Part shown: positions 24,764-33,035 of the stretch, one piece after another
How the letters are laid out: every line of letters starts with the position of its first letter
Numbering within the stretch: position 1 is the first letter of the stretch
Source of the DNA: DALYLB01 sp033763135
Lineage (GTDB): Bacteria > Acidobacteriota > Blastocatellia > RBC074
Direction: 5' to 3'
Length of the DNA stretch: 64,000 bases
Assembly: GCA_033763135.1 (NCBI GenBank)
Contig: JANRKY010000047.1
Span: 1-64,000, forward strand
Program-made: the position numbers and the translations under genes
The notes under the pieces: generated by a model
Database searches by the model: none
Seen by the model: the letters and a program-made list of their open reading frames with translations, nothing else
Told to the model about the DNA's origin: nothing

Positions 24764-25677
24764 GGGCTTCCCGGGTGGAGTCCCTGCGCGAGTTGTTCGA
24801 GGCCCTCGACGATGCGGGGGCCGGGACGATCGACCCAGTCCGGGTTGACCCGGACGATGCGATTTGCGCGGATGGCGGGCGTCGTGGCGAAATCCTTTCG
24901 CAGATCCTCTTCGCGGACGGTTTCGGTCCCGTGGCTGCCGGGCGCGACGATCACGTCCGGGGCGCGCGCGATGACGGTTTCACGGGAGAATTGCGGGTAG
25001 TCGGCCTTTTCATCCTCGGAGATCGAGGTTCCGCCGGCCAGGCGAATCAGGTCGGTGATGAAGGTATTTCGGCCCGCCGTAATGAGCGGCGAGGCTTGAA
25101 GGACATAGAGGGTTCGCGGGCGCGGCAGGGAGCCGACGCGTCGCCGGACATCCGCGATGCGGCGCTCCATTTCGCGCGCGATCTCGTCGGCGCGGGGCGC
25201 GGCGCCGGTCGCTTCGCCGATTGCCCGGATCGAGGCGACGATCTCCTGAATGTCCCGCGGATTGCTGACATAGACGGGGACGCCCAGCTGATCCATTCGG
25301 CGAGTCAGGGTTTCGAGCTGGCTGGAGGTCGTGATGAGCACGAGATCGGGTTTGAGGGCGATGATCCGCTCCAGGTCCGGGCGGAGCGTGTCTCCGACCT
25401 TCGGCTTCGTTGTTGTGGATTCGGGATAGTCGCAATAGGAGGTCACGGCGACGACGCGATCTTCCAGGCCCAGGGCGAAAAGGATCTCGGTGATGTTGGG
25501 GGCCAGAGAGACGATGCGCTGCGGGCGTGCGACGATCTGGACGCTTCGCCCCAGACCGTCGGTCATGGAGCGCGTCGCCGGGGGAGTCGCTTCCAGGGCG
25601 GGGCGCGAGCAGGCGGCCAGGAGCAGCAACAGGCCGGCGGCCGAGAGCGTGATGAGAGAGTTTCTGAATCTGGTCAT
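24760..25677 (-). CDS. btuF: Cobalamin-binding periplasmic lipoprotein of the ABC importer
   Basis: A 305-residue class III substrate-binding protein. A lipoprotein signal (lipobox LAAC near residue 23) precedes two Rossmann-like lobes with the BtuF/FhuD motifs RIVSLAPNITEILFALGLEDRVVAVTSYCDYP, KPDLVL and a long linking helix. The C-terminal DRPGPRIVEGLEQLAQ helix docks on the permease in relatives. It is the first gene of the operon, downstream of the riboswitch. A Gram-negative BtuF with a lipid anchor is somewhat unusual but common in this phylum-level group. Confidence 0.85.
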   Translation of the reverse strand: MTRFRNSLITLSAAGLLLLLAACSRPALEATPPATRSMTDGLGRSVQIVARPQRIVSLAPNITEILFALGLEDRVVAVTSYCDYPESTTTKPKVGDTLRPDLERIIALKPDLVLITTSSQLETLTRRMDQLGVPVYVSNPRDIQEIVASIRAIGEATGAAPRADEIAREMERRIADVRRRVGSLPRPRTLYVLQASPLITAGRNTFITDLIRLAGGTSISEDEKADYPQFSRETVIARAPDVIVAPGSHGTETVREEDLRKDFATTPAIRANRIVRVNPDWVDRPGPRIVEGLEQLAQGLHPGSP

Positions 25678-25719
25678 CGAAAATCAGGGCGGGGGGCGAT
25701 TCTGTCGCCCAACCCATTG

Positions 25720-25768
25720 AAAACACAAAAGCCTCAGGCGCATTGGGTGAAATTGCGCGTCTGAGGCT
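25720..25768 (-). terminator. Intrinsic terminator in the riboswitch expression platform
   Basis: On the minus strand the stem AGCCTCAGACGCGCA / TGCGCCTGAGGCT, with a loop of about 11 nt, is followed by TTTTGTGTTTT. It lies between the cobalamin aptamer and btuF. B12 binding would therefore be expected to promote this terminator and reduce the whole operon. Confidence 0.85.
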
Positions 25769-25856
25769 CAGAGTTGTCCCTGATTCGTCAAGGCGGAGTT
25801 CGACCGCCATTGAAGACCACGCCGCGCTCTTTCATCCGAAGAGGGGTCGAAATTTT

Positions 25857-26060
25857 TCTTCAGGCAGGTCTCCTGACTCGGCATTCAATCAACGCGGCCT
25901 TCTCGCTCCGGAGGTCGGCGCAATGGCGCAGAGGTGCGTTGATCTTCGTTCCGGCGGACTGGCCGGACGTCATTGCCTTACAGTGGCGGTGACCGTGCGG
26001 GATTTACACCCGCTTCCCTATTCTCCCGGCGCGTGTTGGCGACCGGGCACCCGAAGATTA
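25857..26060 (-). promoter_or_regulatory. Cobalamin (adenosylcobalamin-type) riboswitch
   Basis: Read on the minus strand, the element has the class hallmarks in order: a 5' GGTGCCCG strand, GAATAGGGAAGCGGGTG, AAATCCCGCACGGTC, CGCCACTGTAA (L5 region) and the B12 box GAGTCAGGAGACCTGCC. These belong to the cobalamin riboswitch family (RF00174). It heads the minus-strand btuF-btuC-btuD-receptor operon. The complete 25678-26393 spacer otherwise contains its terminator, a candidate promoter, a 12-bp tandem repeat and the 5' region of the + strand dehydrogenase gene. Confidence 0.95.
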
Positions 26061-26071
26061 TGAAAAGAACA

Positions 26072-26107
26072 TTCTTGCTTGCCTACTTGCTTGCCTTCTT
26101 GCTTGAT
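26072..26107. repeat. Three tandem 12-bp units (TTCTTGCTTGCC type)
   Basis: TTCTTGCTTGCC, TACTTGCTTGCC and TTCTTGCTTGAT follow each other without spacing, between the candidate promoter and the aptamer of the B12 riboswitch. In the minus-strand leader they would form an unpaired purine-rich stretch (GGCAAGCAAGAA). Confidence 0.8.
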
Positions 26108-26124
26108 CGACATCGAAAGCGGAA

Positions 26125-26152
26125 CGTATCACGCCTTTCCGCGGGGCGTCAA
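26125..26152 (-). promoter_or_regulatory. Candidate sigma70-type promoter of the B12 operon
   Basis: On the minus strand TTGACG (26152-26147) is followed after 16 bp by GATACG (26130-26125). Transcription would start about 60 bp before the aptamer. The -10 is a weak match (3 of 6). Confidence 0.35.
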
Positions 26153-26393
26153 TGCTGAATGAAATGGGGGTGGAATGAAATATAACTTGAGCCGGCGACC
26201 GGAAACGGTGTAAACATGAGCCGTCCCGGAAGGCGCCCTTACTCCGCCGCCGCCAATCGGTCCCCAAAAAAATGTGTAATATGCGAGGGCGATATCTCAC
26301 TAAAGGATTGAACATCGAGAGGACTCCCTCCAGGAAAATCGATCGCGAAAATAGATTGCACTGATTCAATATCAAGAATAGGAAAAAAAATCT

Positions 26394-27722
26394 GTGGCAG
26401 ATACGAAGAAACAGTTGTTGGAGAAGATTGCCTCGCGTTCCGCAAGAGTCGGCGTGATAGGACTTGGCTATGTGGGATTGCCGTTGGTGGTGGAATTTGG
26501 GCATAGCGGATTTCATTCGACGGGATTCGAGGTGGATGCGAGGAAGTCGGATGCGGTGAATCGGGGAGAGTCGTATATTCCGGACGTGCCGACGGAGCAG
26601 GTGGCGGAGCTGGTGGCGGCGAAGCGGCTGGATGCGACGACCGATTTCGCGAAGCTGGCGGAGATGGACATCATCATCATCTGTGTGCCGACGCCGCTGC
26701 GCAAGACGAAGGATCCGGATGTGTCCTACATTCTGGCGGCCTCCGAGAAGATTCAGGCGGCGATGCGGCCGGGGCAGTTGATCATTCTGGAATCGACGAC
26801 CTATCCGGGGACGACGGACGAGGTGTTGAAGCCGATGTTCGACGCGACGGGGCTGACGCTGGATGAGGACTATTTCCTGGCCTTTTCGCCGGAGCGGGTG
26901 GATCCGGGGAACGAGAAGTTCAACACCAAGAACATCACGAAGGTGGTGGGCGGGGTGTCGGCGGTGAGCGCGGAGGTGGCGGCGGCGGCCTATGCCGCGA
27001 TCGTGAACAAGGTGCATCCGGTCAGTTCGGCGCGTGTGGCGGAGGCGTGCAAGCTGCTCGAGAACACGTTCCGGGCGGTCAATATCGGGTTGGTGAACGA
27101 GCTGGCGCTGTTGTGCGACACGCTGGGGATCGATAGTTGGGAAGTGATCAACGCGGCGGCGACGAAGCCGTTCGGGTTCATGGCGTTCTATCCGGGGCCG
27201 GGGATCGGCGGGCACTGCATCCCGCTGGATCCGCATTATCTGTCGTGGAAGGCGCGGATGCATGGCTTCGAGGCGCGGTTCATTTCACTGGCGGAAGAGG
27301 TCAATTCGAGCATGCCCGATCACGTCGTCGAGCTGGTGACGCGCGGGTTGAACAAGCACCGCAAGTCGGTCAACGGGTCGAACATTTTGATCATGGGCGT
27401 GGCCTACAAGCGGGATATCGACGATATGCGCGAGAGTCCGGCGCTGGGGATCGTCGAGAAGCTGCAGGAGCTCGGGGCGGAGGTGCGATTTCATGACCCG
27501 CATGTGGCGGAGATTCATCTGGAAGGGAACGGGCAGGTGATGCAGGGAACGCCGCTGACGAGCGAACTGGTGACGGATGCCGATTGCGTGGTGATCGTGA
27601 CGGATCATCGTTCGATCGATTATGGCTGGATCTGCGAGCGGTCCAAGCTGGTGGTGGATACGCGCAACGCCACCCGCGGTCTGGGCAGCGAAGAGGCGCA
27701 GGCAAAGGTGATTCGGTTGTAG
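26394..27722 (+). CDS. Nucleotide-sugar (UDP-HexNAc-type) 6-dehydrogenase
   Basis: A 442-residue UDP-glucose/GDP-mannose dehydrogenase-family enzyme, oxidising the C6 alcohol of a UDP-sugar to a uronate with 2 NAD+. It has the N-terminal Rossmann motif GVIGLGYVGLPL (residues about 18-29), RGESYIPDVP (WbpA/TviB-like), the substrate Lys in EACKLLENTFRAVNIG, and the catalytic Cys in GPGIGGHCIPLDPHYL near residue 268. A C-terminal Rossmann domain starts ILIMGVAYKRDIDDMRESPAL. The motif set favours UDP-GlcNAc/UDP-ManNAc dehydrogenases (WbpA/WecC group) for surface polysaccharide. The start is GTG, following a GGAAAAAAAA stretch. Confidence 0.87.
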   Translation: MADTKKQLLEKIASRSARVGVIGLGYVGLPLVVEFGHSGFHSTGFEVDARKSDAVNRGESYIPDVPTEQVAELVAAKRLDATTDFAKLAEMDIIIICVPTPLRKTKDPDVSYILAASEKIQAAMRPGQLIILESTTYPGTTDEVLKPMFDATGLTLDEDYFLAFSPERVDPGNEKFNTKNITKVVGGVSAVSAEVAAAAYAAIVNKVHPVSSARVAEACKLLENTFRAVNIGLVNELALLCDTLGIDSWEVINAAATKPFGFMAFYPGPGIGGHCIPLDPHYLSWKARMHGFEARFISLAEEVNSSMPDHVVELVTRGLNKHRKSVNGSNILIMGVAYKRDIDDMRESPALGIVEKLQELGAEVRFHDPHVAEIHLEGNGQVMQGTPLTSELVTDADCVVIVTDHRSIDYGWICERSKLVVDTRNATRGLGSEEAQAKVIRL

Positions 27723-27806
27723 GAGCGACGCGGGGACGCGGCGAAGTTGTGGCGGAAGGGGCGAGATCGCAGCTTCCGCGGCGGGAGTGTTTCCTGTTCG
27801 AAGAAG

Positions 27807-27855
27807 AAGGCGGGGCGGGCGGCATGAATGGGAAGCCGTCGGTTCCGCCTTTTTT
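27807..27855 (+). terminator. Intrinsic terminator of the dehydrogenase gene
   Basis: AAGGCGG...CCGCCTT with an inner GGCGGC/GCCGTC pairing is followed by TTTTTT at 27850-27855. The U-tract abuts and partly overlaps the stop codon of the convergent glycosidase gene. Confidence 0.7.
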
Positions 27856-30370
27856 ATTTGACGATGAGGACCTTGTGGGCGCCCGGGGGGACGCGGAAGC
27901 TGGCGGCGGCGCCGGGGGAGGTGCTTCCGAGGACCTTGTCGTCGACGGAGACGGTGATCTTCTTGCCTTCGGCGCCGGGGACGAGGAGGCGGACCTGTTC
28001 GCGGGTCTCGATGGCGAAGCCGATGGCGCGATCATTGACGCGATAGGCGCGCAGGCGGACGGGGCCTTCGCATTCGACGTCGATTTTGCCGTCGCGTCGG
28101 ATGACAGTCCGTTTGGGACCGGCGATGACGTCGAACGAGGCGCCCGAGAAGCGGAGGCGTTCGATGCGGGACTCTTCGGCGGCGACGACGCTGCCCATGG
28201 CGAGTCCTCCCCAGGGATCGGAGTTGATGAGTTCCTCAATGGCGGGCCAGAGCGCGAGGCCGGCGAAGTCGGAGACCGGGGGGCGCGCGGTTTCGGCGTC
28301 GTCTTCGGTGGCGCGGGACTCGGCGCTGGGAAAGAGATCAGGCAGGCGGCGCGTCTTTTCCAGCGAGGTCCGGGCGGCGAGGCTGCATCTGGCGGCGACC
28401 TGGGCGGCCTCGTCGTGAAAGCCGTAGCGCTTGAGGCCGAGATAGAGCAGATAGTTGGCCGGCGCCCAGGAGCCGCCGCGGCCGGCGGTCGTGCCGTCGA
28501 AGGCCGGATCGTTGCGGGCGATGAAGGGGAGAGGCTGTTCGAACCCGAATCGTCTGGTCTCCCGCAGGGCTTCCAGCAGGATCTTGGCGCGTTCTTCGGA
28601 GGCGAGGCCGGCGATGAGGGGATAGAAGTTCTCCAGGCTCAGCCGGCGGGAGTAGCGTCCATCCCAGTATCGGTTGAGATAGAGGCCGTCTTCTTCACTC
28701 CAGAGTTTTTTATTGATGCCGTCGCGGATTCTTTCGTACCGGGTCTGGAGCTGTTGGGCTTCGGCGGAGAGGCCGAGTTCGCGCGCCATCATCGCCAGCG
28801 TCTCGGTGTCGAGGGCATAGAGCGAATTGAGGCCGACGGGAGAGAATTCGACGGTGTGAGTTCGCTCGTTGTATTTCAGCTCGTCGTTTGGGGGCGGGTG
28901 TCCTCCTGAAGGAGAGGCGGAAGCGGAAGCCGCGCCCGAGGCTTCGGCGCGAAGCTCGTGGGGCCATTGCGGGCGGTCTTCGAGGCCGGTTTCGGAGAAG
29001 CTGAGCCGGAGCCGGGCGGCGGCGTTGAGAGATTTGGAGCCGACGGCGCCCATTTCGGCTTCGGCGTCGATGCCGAATTCGAGAAGGCCGTCACCGTTGC
29101 CGTCGCGCCAGGCGAGGCCGTCGCCGCGATCGGCCGTCCACCAGTCGTTCCATTGCTTCAAGCGGGGATAGGCCCAGGCGAGGAGCTCCAGGTCGTGGGT
29201 GGCGAGATAGACGCGCCAGACGCAGAAGGTGCCGACGGGAGGCATCGAGCGGCCCGCGGTGACGATCGACTCCTGCTGGGAGGCCTGCGCCTGTCCCGGA
29301 AGATGGCGTCGCAGGGGAAGGCGGCCATCGACCGTCTGCCCTTCGAGCAGCGCGTGCATGGTGGAAGCGGCGATCCCGCCGTCGAGCATCGCGGCCATCG
29401 CGCCGGCGAAGAAGGAGTCCCAACTGAAGACGGCTCCCTGGGAGAGAAGGCCCTGTCGCCGCGTGGGGGCGATGAATTCGAGCTGTCGTTCGGCCCAGTA
29501 ATAGCGATTCCAGTTCAGCCAGCGGGTGACGGATTCGAGGCTCTCGCCGATGGCGCCGCTGCTGATTGGGCGCGCGCCGTCATAGATTCTGTCGGCGTTA
29601 TCGAGGATCTCGTCCAGGGGTTTTTGCAGGGCCTTGGCGGCTTCGCGTCCCATGGCGTCGAAATCGTCCCCGACGACGGCGACGAAGCCCACGGATTGGT
29701 TCTGCGAAAGATCGAAGCTGAGCGCGGCCAGGCGGCTGACGGCATAGTCCGTGGGGGAGGCGATCTGTTGCGGGTGGCCGTCGCGGACGAGCATGGCGCG
29801 CATCGCGGCGAGATCGTTGTAATTGGCGGCGCCGATGCCGGTCCGATCGAAGCGGAGCAGCAGCCGTCGGAGGGGCGCCGGCGATTTCTGATTATGAACG
29901 TGCTCGCCGAGGATCGCCTGTCGATCGGGCTGAACGGAGAAGGCGGGCCACGAGGTTTCGCCGGAGGTCTGGCCCCAGGGGCGATAGGTCTCGACGGCGA
30001 CTCGGACGGAGGCCGGAGCCGTCAGGCGGCCGACCACGATATTCTTGGCGACGCGGCTCCAGCGGAGGAGCACAGGCGTTTTTTCGTCGAACTGGGTGCG
30101 CCACTGAATCCGGGCGGCCGAGCCATCGACGGCGGCCCGGCCGAAGTCGAACTGGCGGGGCGATTCCTCGACCGACGCGCCCTGGCGATAGACGAGAAAG
30201 CGCACGCCGAAGATATTCTGGTGATTGGTGATCAGGACGATTCCGTTGGCGTGCGCGGCATCGAAGGCGCCGGCCATCACGCGGTCCTGTGCCCGGGCGC
30301 CGGGGGCGGCGACGAGGACGAGCAACGAGAGAAGACGCACAACCTTTCGAAATTCGTTCATACTGCTCAC
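27854..30370 (-). CDS. MGH1-like (GH63-related) glycoside hydrolase, secreted
   Basis: An 838-residue protein with a signal peptide (cleavage near GARAQ). It has a beta-rich N-terminal region (residues 30-260) and an (alpha/alpha)6-barrel of the mannosylglycerate-hydrolase/GH63 type from about 280 to 710. Barrel motifs include FSWDSFFAGAMAAML, GRLPLRRHLPG, DGNGDGLLEFGID, NSLYALDTETLAMMA, LWSEEDGLYLNRYWDG and GGSWAPANYLLYLGLKRYG. A C-terminal beta-sandwich follows. Inverting glycosidases with an Asp/Glu pair are expected in this clan; the sugar is unknown. A Ser/Ala/Gly-rich insert occurs near residue 495. Confidence 0.78.
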   Translation of the reverse strand: MSSMNEFRKVVRLLSLLVLVAAPGARAQDRVMAGAFDAAHANGIVLITNHQNIFGVRFLVYRQGASVEESPRQFDFGRAAVDGSAARIQWRTQFDEKTPVLLRWSRVAKNIVVGRLTAPASVRVAVETYRPWGQTSGETSWPAFSVQPDRQAILGEHVHNQKSPAPLRRLLLRFDRTGIGAANYNDLAAMRAMLVRDGHPQQIASPTDYAVSRLAALSFDLSQNQSVGFVAVVGDDFDAMGREAAKALQKPLDEILDNADRIYDGARPISSGAIGESLESVTRWLNWNRYYWAERQLEFIAPTRRQGLLSQGAVFSWDSFFAGAMAAMLDGGIAASTMHALLEGQTVDGRLPLRRHLPGQAQASQQESIVTAGRSMPPVGTFCVWRVYLATHDLELLAWAYPRLKQWNDWWTADRGDGLAWRDGNGDGLLEFGIDAEAEMGAVGSKSLNAAARLRLSFSETGLEDRPQWPHELRAEASGAASASASPSGGHPPPNDELKYNERTHTVEFSPVGLNSLYALDTETLAMMARELGLSAEAQQLQTRYERIRDGINKKLWSEEDGLYLNRYWDGRYSRRLSLENFYPLIAGLASEERAKILLEALRETRRFGFEQPLPFIARNDPAFDGTTAGRGGSWAPANYLLYLGLKRYGFHDEAAQVAARCSLAARTSLEKTRRLPDLFPSAESRATEDDAETARPPVSDFAGLALWPAIEELINSDPWGGLAMGSVVAAEESRIERLRFSGASFDVIAGPKRTVIRRDGKIDVECEGPVRLRAYRVNDRAIGFAIETREQVRLLVPGAEGKKITVSVDDKVLGSTSPGAAASFRVPPGAHKVLIVK

Positions 30371-30435
30371 TGTTCACGTTCGGCGTGGAGGGATGTTCCG
30401 CAGACCCGCCTATTTTGGTTTCGATGCGGGCATGC

Positions 30436-30463
30436 TTGCAAGCCGCCGCGCATCACGTACAAT
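30436..30463 (+). promoter_or_regulatory. Candidate sigma70-type promoter for the selenoprotein gene
   Basis: TTGCAA (30436-30441), a 16-bp spacer and TACAAT (30458-30463), 42 bp before the ATG. The -35 is embedded in the palindrome GCTTGCAAGC. Confidence 0.5.
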
Positions 30464-30504
30464 CACGATCTCGATTTTGCGGCGTCTTTTTTCTTTAATC
30501 ACTT

Positions 30505-31245
30505 ATGGCCACTTACGATGAAATGAGCCTGACGCACAGGCTTTTTATGAAGGGATATTCCTTTTCGCGGTATGCCGTCGATCCGGCGGGAGGCGCGAAA
30601 TTGTCGATGCCGCTGGCGCAGGCGCGGGTTGCGCTGGTGACGACGGCGGGGTTGCGGGAGCCCTCGCAGGCCGATTTCGATCATTCGAAGAAGCAGGGAG
30701 ACACGTCCTTTCGCGAGATTTCGAATGGGGTCGAGACGCAGCGTCTGATCGAGTCGCATCGCAGCAGCGCGTTCGATCATACGGGGATTGCGGCGGATCG
30801 CAACCTGGCGTTTCCGCTCGATCGGTTTCGCGAGCTGGCGGCGCGCGGCGTGGTGGGGGAGTTGAATGAGCGCCATTTCAGTTTCATGGGATCGATCGTC
30901 AAGCCGCGTCCGTTGATCGAGGAGACGGCGCCGGAGGTGGCGCGAATGCTCCGGGAAGACGGCGTGACGGCCGTTTTTCTCACGCCCGTCTGACCGATGT
31001 GCAATCAGACGGTCGGTCTGATACAAGCGGCGATCGAGCGCGAAGGGATCGCTGCGGTCTCCATCACCCTGCTGCGCGAAGTGACCCGGGTGATCCGGCC
31101 TTCGCGAGCGCTCTTCGCGCCCTATCCGATGGGGTTTCCCCTGGGACGGGCGAATGACGCGGAGTTGCAGCATCGGATTATCGCGGAGGCGCTCCGGTTG
31201 CTGGAGCGCGAAGATTTCCCAATTCTGGAAGAGTTCAATCCATGA
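30505..31245 (+). CDS. Selenoprotein of the GrdB-related (glycine/sarcosine/betaine reductase B-like) family, in-frame UGA = Sec163
   Basis: Conceptual product of 246 residues. The frame reads from ATG 30505 through TGA at 30991-30993 to the real stop at 31243-31245. The UGA sits in a U-P-M-C motif (Sec163, Cys166), followed by NQTVGLIQAAIEREGIAAVSITLLREVT, which is the conserved continuation of this family. Cys homologues have C-x-x-C there, which suggests thiol/selenol redox chemistry in the cytoplasm. The true stop overlaps the next ATG by 4 bp, further evidence that translation passes the UGA. A SECIS-like hairpin lies 10 nt downstream. Unlike true GrdB, it is short and not part of a reductase complex. 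The catalytic role is unknown. Confidence 0.85.
31004..31022 (+). promoter_or_regulatory. Bacterial SECIS-like stem-loop
   Basis: ATCAGAC, loop GGTCG, GTCTGAT: a perfect 7-bp stem starting 10 nt after the UGA. The apical loop has the GGUC seen in the E. coli fdhF SECIS element bound by SelB. Position and loop fit a bSECIS; it lies within the coding sequence, as expected in bacteria. Confidence 0.75.
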
Positions 31246-31694
31246 CAACGACATATCGCAAGGCCGTCCCCGCGGATGCGCCGTTCATTCTCGACTTTCA
31301 GGTGGCGATGGCGCGCGAGACGGAGGACCTGGAACTGGACCGGGAGGTCTGCGCCGCGGGCGTTCGCGCGGTCTTCGAGGATCCCGCGCGCGGAGAATAT
31401 TTTGTGGGCGAGGCCGACGGGCGCGTCATCTGTTCGCTGCTCATCACGTACGAGTGGAGCGACTGGCGGAACGGCGTCGTCTGGTGGATTCAGAGCCTTT
31501 ATGTCGTGCCGGAAGCGCGCGGCGGAGGCGTGTACAAGGGGCTGTATCAGCATATTCGGGAGGTTGTGGCCGGGGATGATCGCGTTCGCGGAATCCGCCT
31601 CTATGTCGATCGGCGCAACACGGGCGCCCAGGCGGTCTATGTCCGGCTCGGCATGGACGGGGAGCATTATCAGGTCTTTGAATGGATGAAATGA
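31242..31694 (+). CDS. GNAT-family N-acetyltransferase
   Basis: A 150-residue single-domain GNAT: start TTYRKAVPADAPFILDF, VCSLLITYEWSDWRNGVVWWIQSLYV as the central strands, and VPEARGGGVYKGLYQHI with the acetyl-CoA loop. It closes with GIRLYVDRRNTGAQAVYVRLGM. Its ATG overlaps the stop of the selenoprotein gene (ATGA), so the two are translationally coupled and may work together. The substrate is unknown. The WxxxWRNGVVWWIQS segment is typical of a large family of soil GNATs. Confidence 0.85.
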   Translation: MTTTYRKAVPADAPFILDFQVAMARETEDLELDREVCAAGVRAVFEDPARGEYFVGEADGRVICSLLITYEWSDWRNGVVWWIQSLYVVPEARGGGVYKGLYQHIREVVAGDDRVRGIRLYVDRRNTGAQAVYVRLGMDGEHYQVFEWMK

Positions 31695-31718
31695 GCCGGT
31701 GGAACCTGAGAGGGAACG

Positions 31719-33035
31719 ATGACGACATCCAGCGCGATTCTCGAGCGCACGTTCAAATTATCGGCAAACGGCACGACGATTCGGACGGAAGTTGCCGCGG
31801 GAGCGACGACCTTTCTGACGATGGCCTATATCATCTTCGTCAATCCGACGATCTTGAGCGAGGCGGGGGTTCCGTTTACGGGGGCGCTGTTTGCGACGTG
31901 CATCGCGTCGGCGATCGGATCGATTCTGATGGGGTTGCTGGCGAACTATCCGTTTGCGCTGGCGCCCGGGATGGGGTTGAACGCGTACTTCACGTATTCG
32001 GTGGTCAAGGGGCTGGGGTATGACTGGCGGGTGGCGATGGGGGCGGTCTTCATTTCGGGGATTGCGTTTCTGATTCTGACGCTGGTGCGGGTGCGGGCGA
32101 TGATCGTGGACGCGATTCCGATGACGATGAAGACCGCGGTGGCGGCGGGGATCGGGCTGTTCATCGCGTTCATCGGTCTGAAGAATGCGGGGGTGATTGC
32201 GGCTTCGCCGGCGACCTTTGTGACGCTGGGGCATGTGGTTTCGAAGCCGGTGCTGCTTTCGCTGGGAGGCTTGTTGATCACGGCGGCGCTGATGGCGCGC
32301 GGGTACAGAAGCGCGATCATCATCGGGATTCTGGCGGTGACGGCGGCGGCGATCGGGCTGCGATTATCGGGGCTTCCCGATGGACTGGTGCGGATGCCGG
32401 ATGTGGAGTCGACGTTCATGCAGCTCGATGTGCGGGGCGCGCTGCGGCTGGGCGTTCTGGATGTGATCTTCGTCTTTCTGTTCGTGGATCTGTTCGACAC
32501 GATCGGTTCGCTGATGGGGCTCGGCCGGCAGGCGGGCTATCTGACGCCGGACGGGAAGATGCCGCGGGTCAATTTCGCGCTGCTGGCCGATGCGATTGCG
32601 ACGATCGTCGGGGCGATTTTCGGGACGTCGACGGTGGTGACATATATCGAGAGCGCGACGGGCGTGAGCGAGGGCGGGCGCACGGGATTGACGTCGGTGG
32701 TGGTGGGCGGGCTGTTTCTGCTGGCGGCGTTCTTTTCGCCGCTGGCGGGGGCGATTCCGCCGATCGCCACGGCGCCTGCGCTGATCATTGTCGGGGCGTT
32801 GATGATCTCCGCCGTGAAATCGATCCCGTGGGACGACATGACCGAGTCGATTCCGGCCTTCATCACGATGCTGGCCATGCCATTGACCTTTTCGATCGCG
32901 AATGGGCTGGCGCTCGGATTCATTCTCTATCCGTTGTTGAAATTGTTGAGCGGGCGCCGGCGCGAAGTCAGCCCGCTGGTCTATGTGCTGGCGGCGCTCT
33001 TCATTTTCCGGTATGCCTATCTGGGGGCGGAGTGA
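31719..33035 (+). CDS. AzgA/PbuG-type hypoxanthine/guanine/adenine permease
   Basis: A 438-residue NCS2-superfamily (AzgA subfamily) purine permease with about 12-14 membrane segments. Family signatures are GATTFLTMAYIIFVNPTILSEAG near residue 28, LAPGMGLNAYFTYSV, IGLFIAFIGLKNAGVI, and the VDLFDTIGSLMGLGRQAG and ALLADAIATIVGAIFGTSTVVTYIESATGVSEGGRTG half-helix motifs that bind the base. It should bring purines into the cytoplasm with protons. Its last 35 bp overlap the end of the convergent GT87 gene. A purine riboswitch was looked for upstream; only 24 bp separate it from the GNAT gene, so none is possible there. Confidence 0.92.
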   Translation: MTTSSAILERTFKLSANGTTIRTEVAAGATTFLTMAYIIFVNPTILSEAGVPFTGALFATCIASAIGSILMGLLANYPFALAPGMGLNAYFTYSVVKGLGYDWRVAMGAVFISGIAFLILTLVRVRAMIVDAIPMTMKTAVAAGIGLFIAFIGLKNAGVIAASPATFVTLGHVVSKPVLLSLGGLLITAALMARGYRSAIIIGILAVTAAAIGLRLSGLPDGLVRMPDVESTFMQLDVRGALRLGVLDVIFVFLFVDLFDTIGSLMGLGRQAGYLTPDGKMPRVNFALLADAIATIVGAIFGTSTVVTYIESATGVSEGGRTGLTSVVVGGLFLLAAFFSPLAGAIPPIATAPALIIVGALMISAVKSIPWDDMTESIPAFITMLAMPLTFSIANGLALGFILYPLLKLLSGRRREVSPLVYVLAALFIFRYAYLGAE

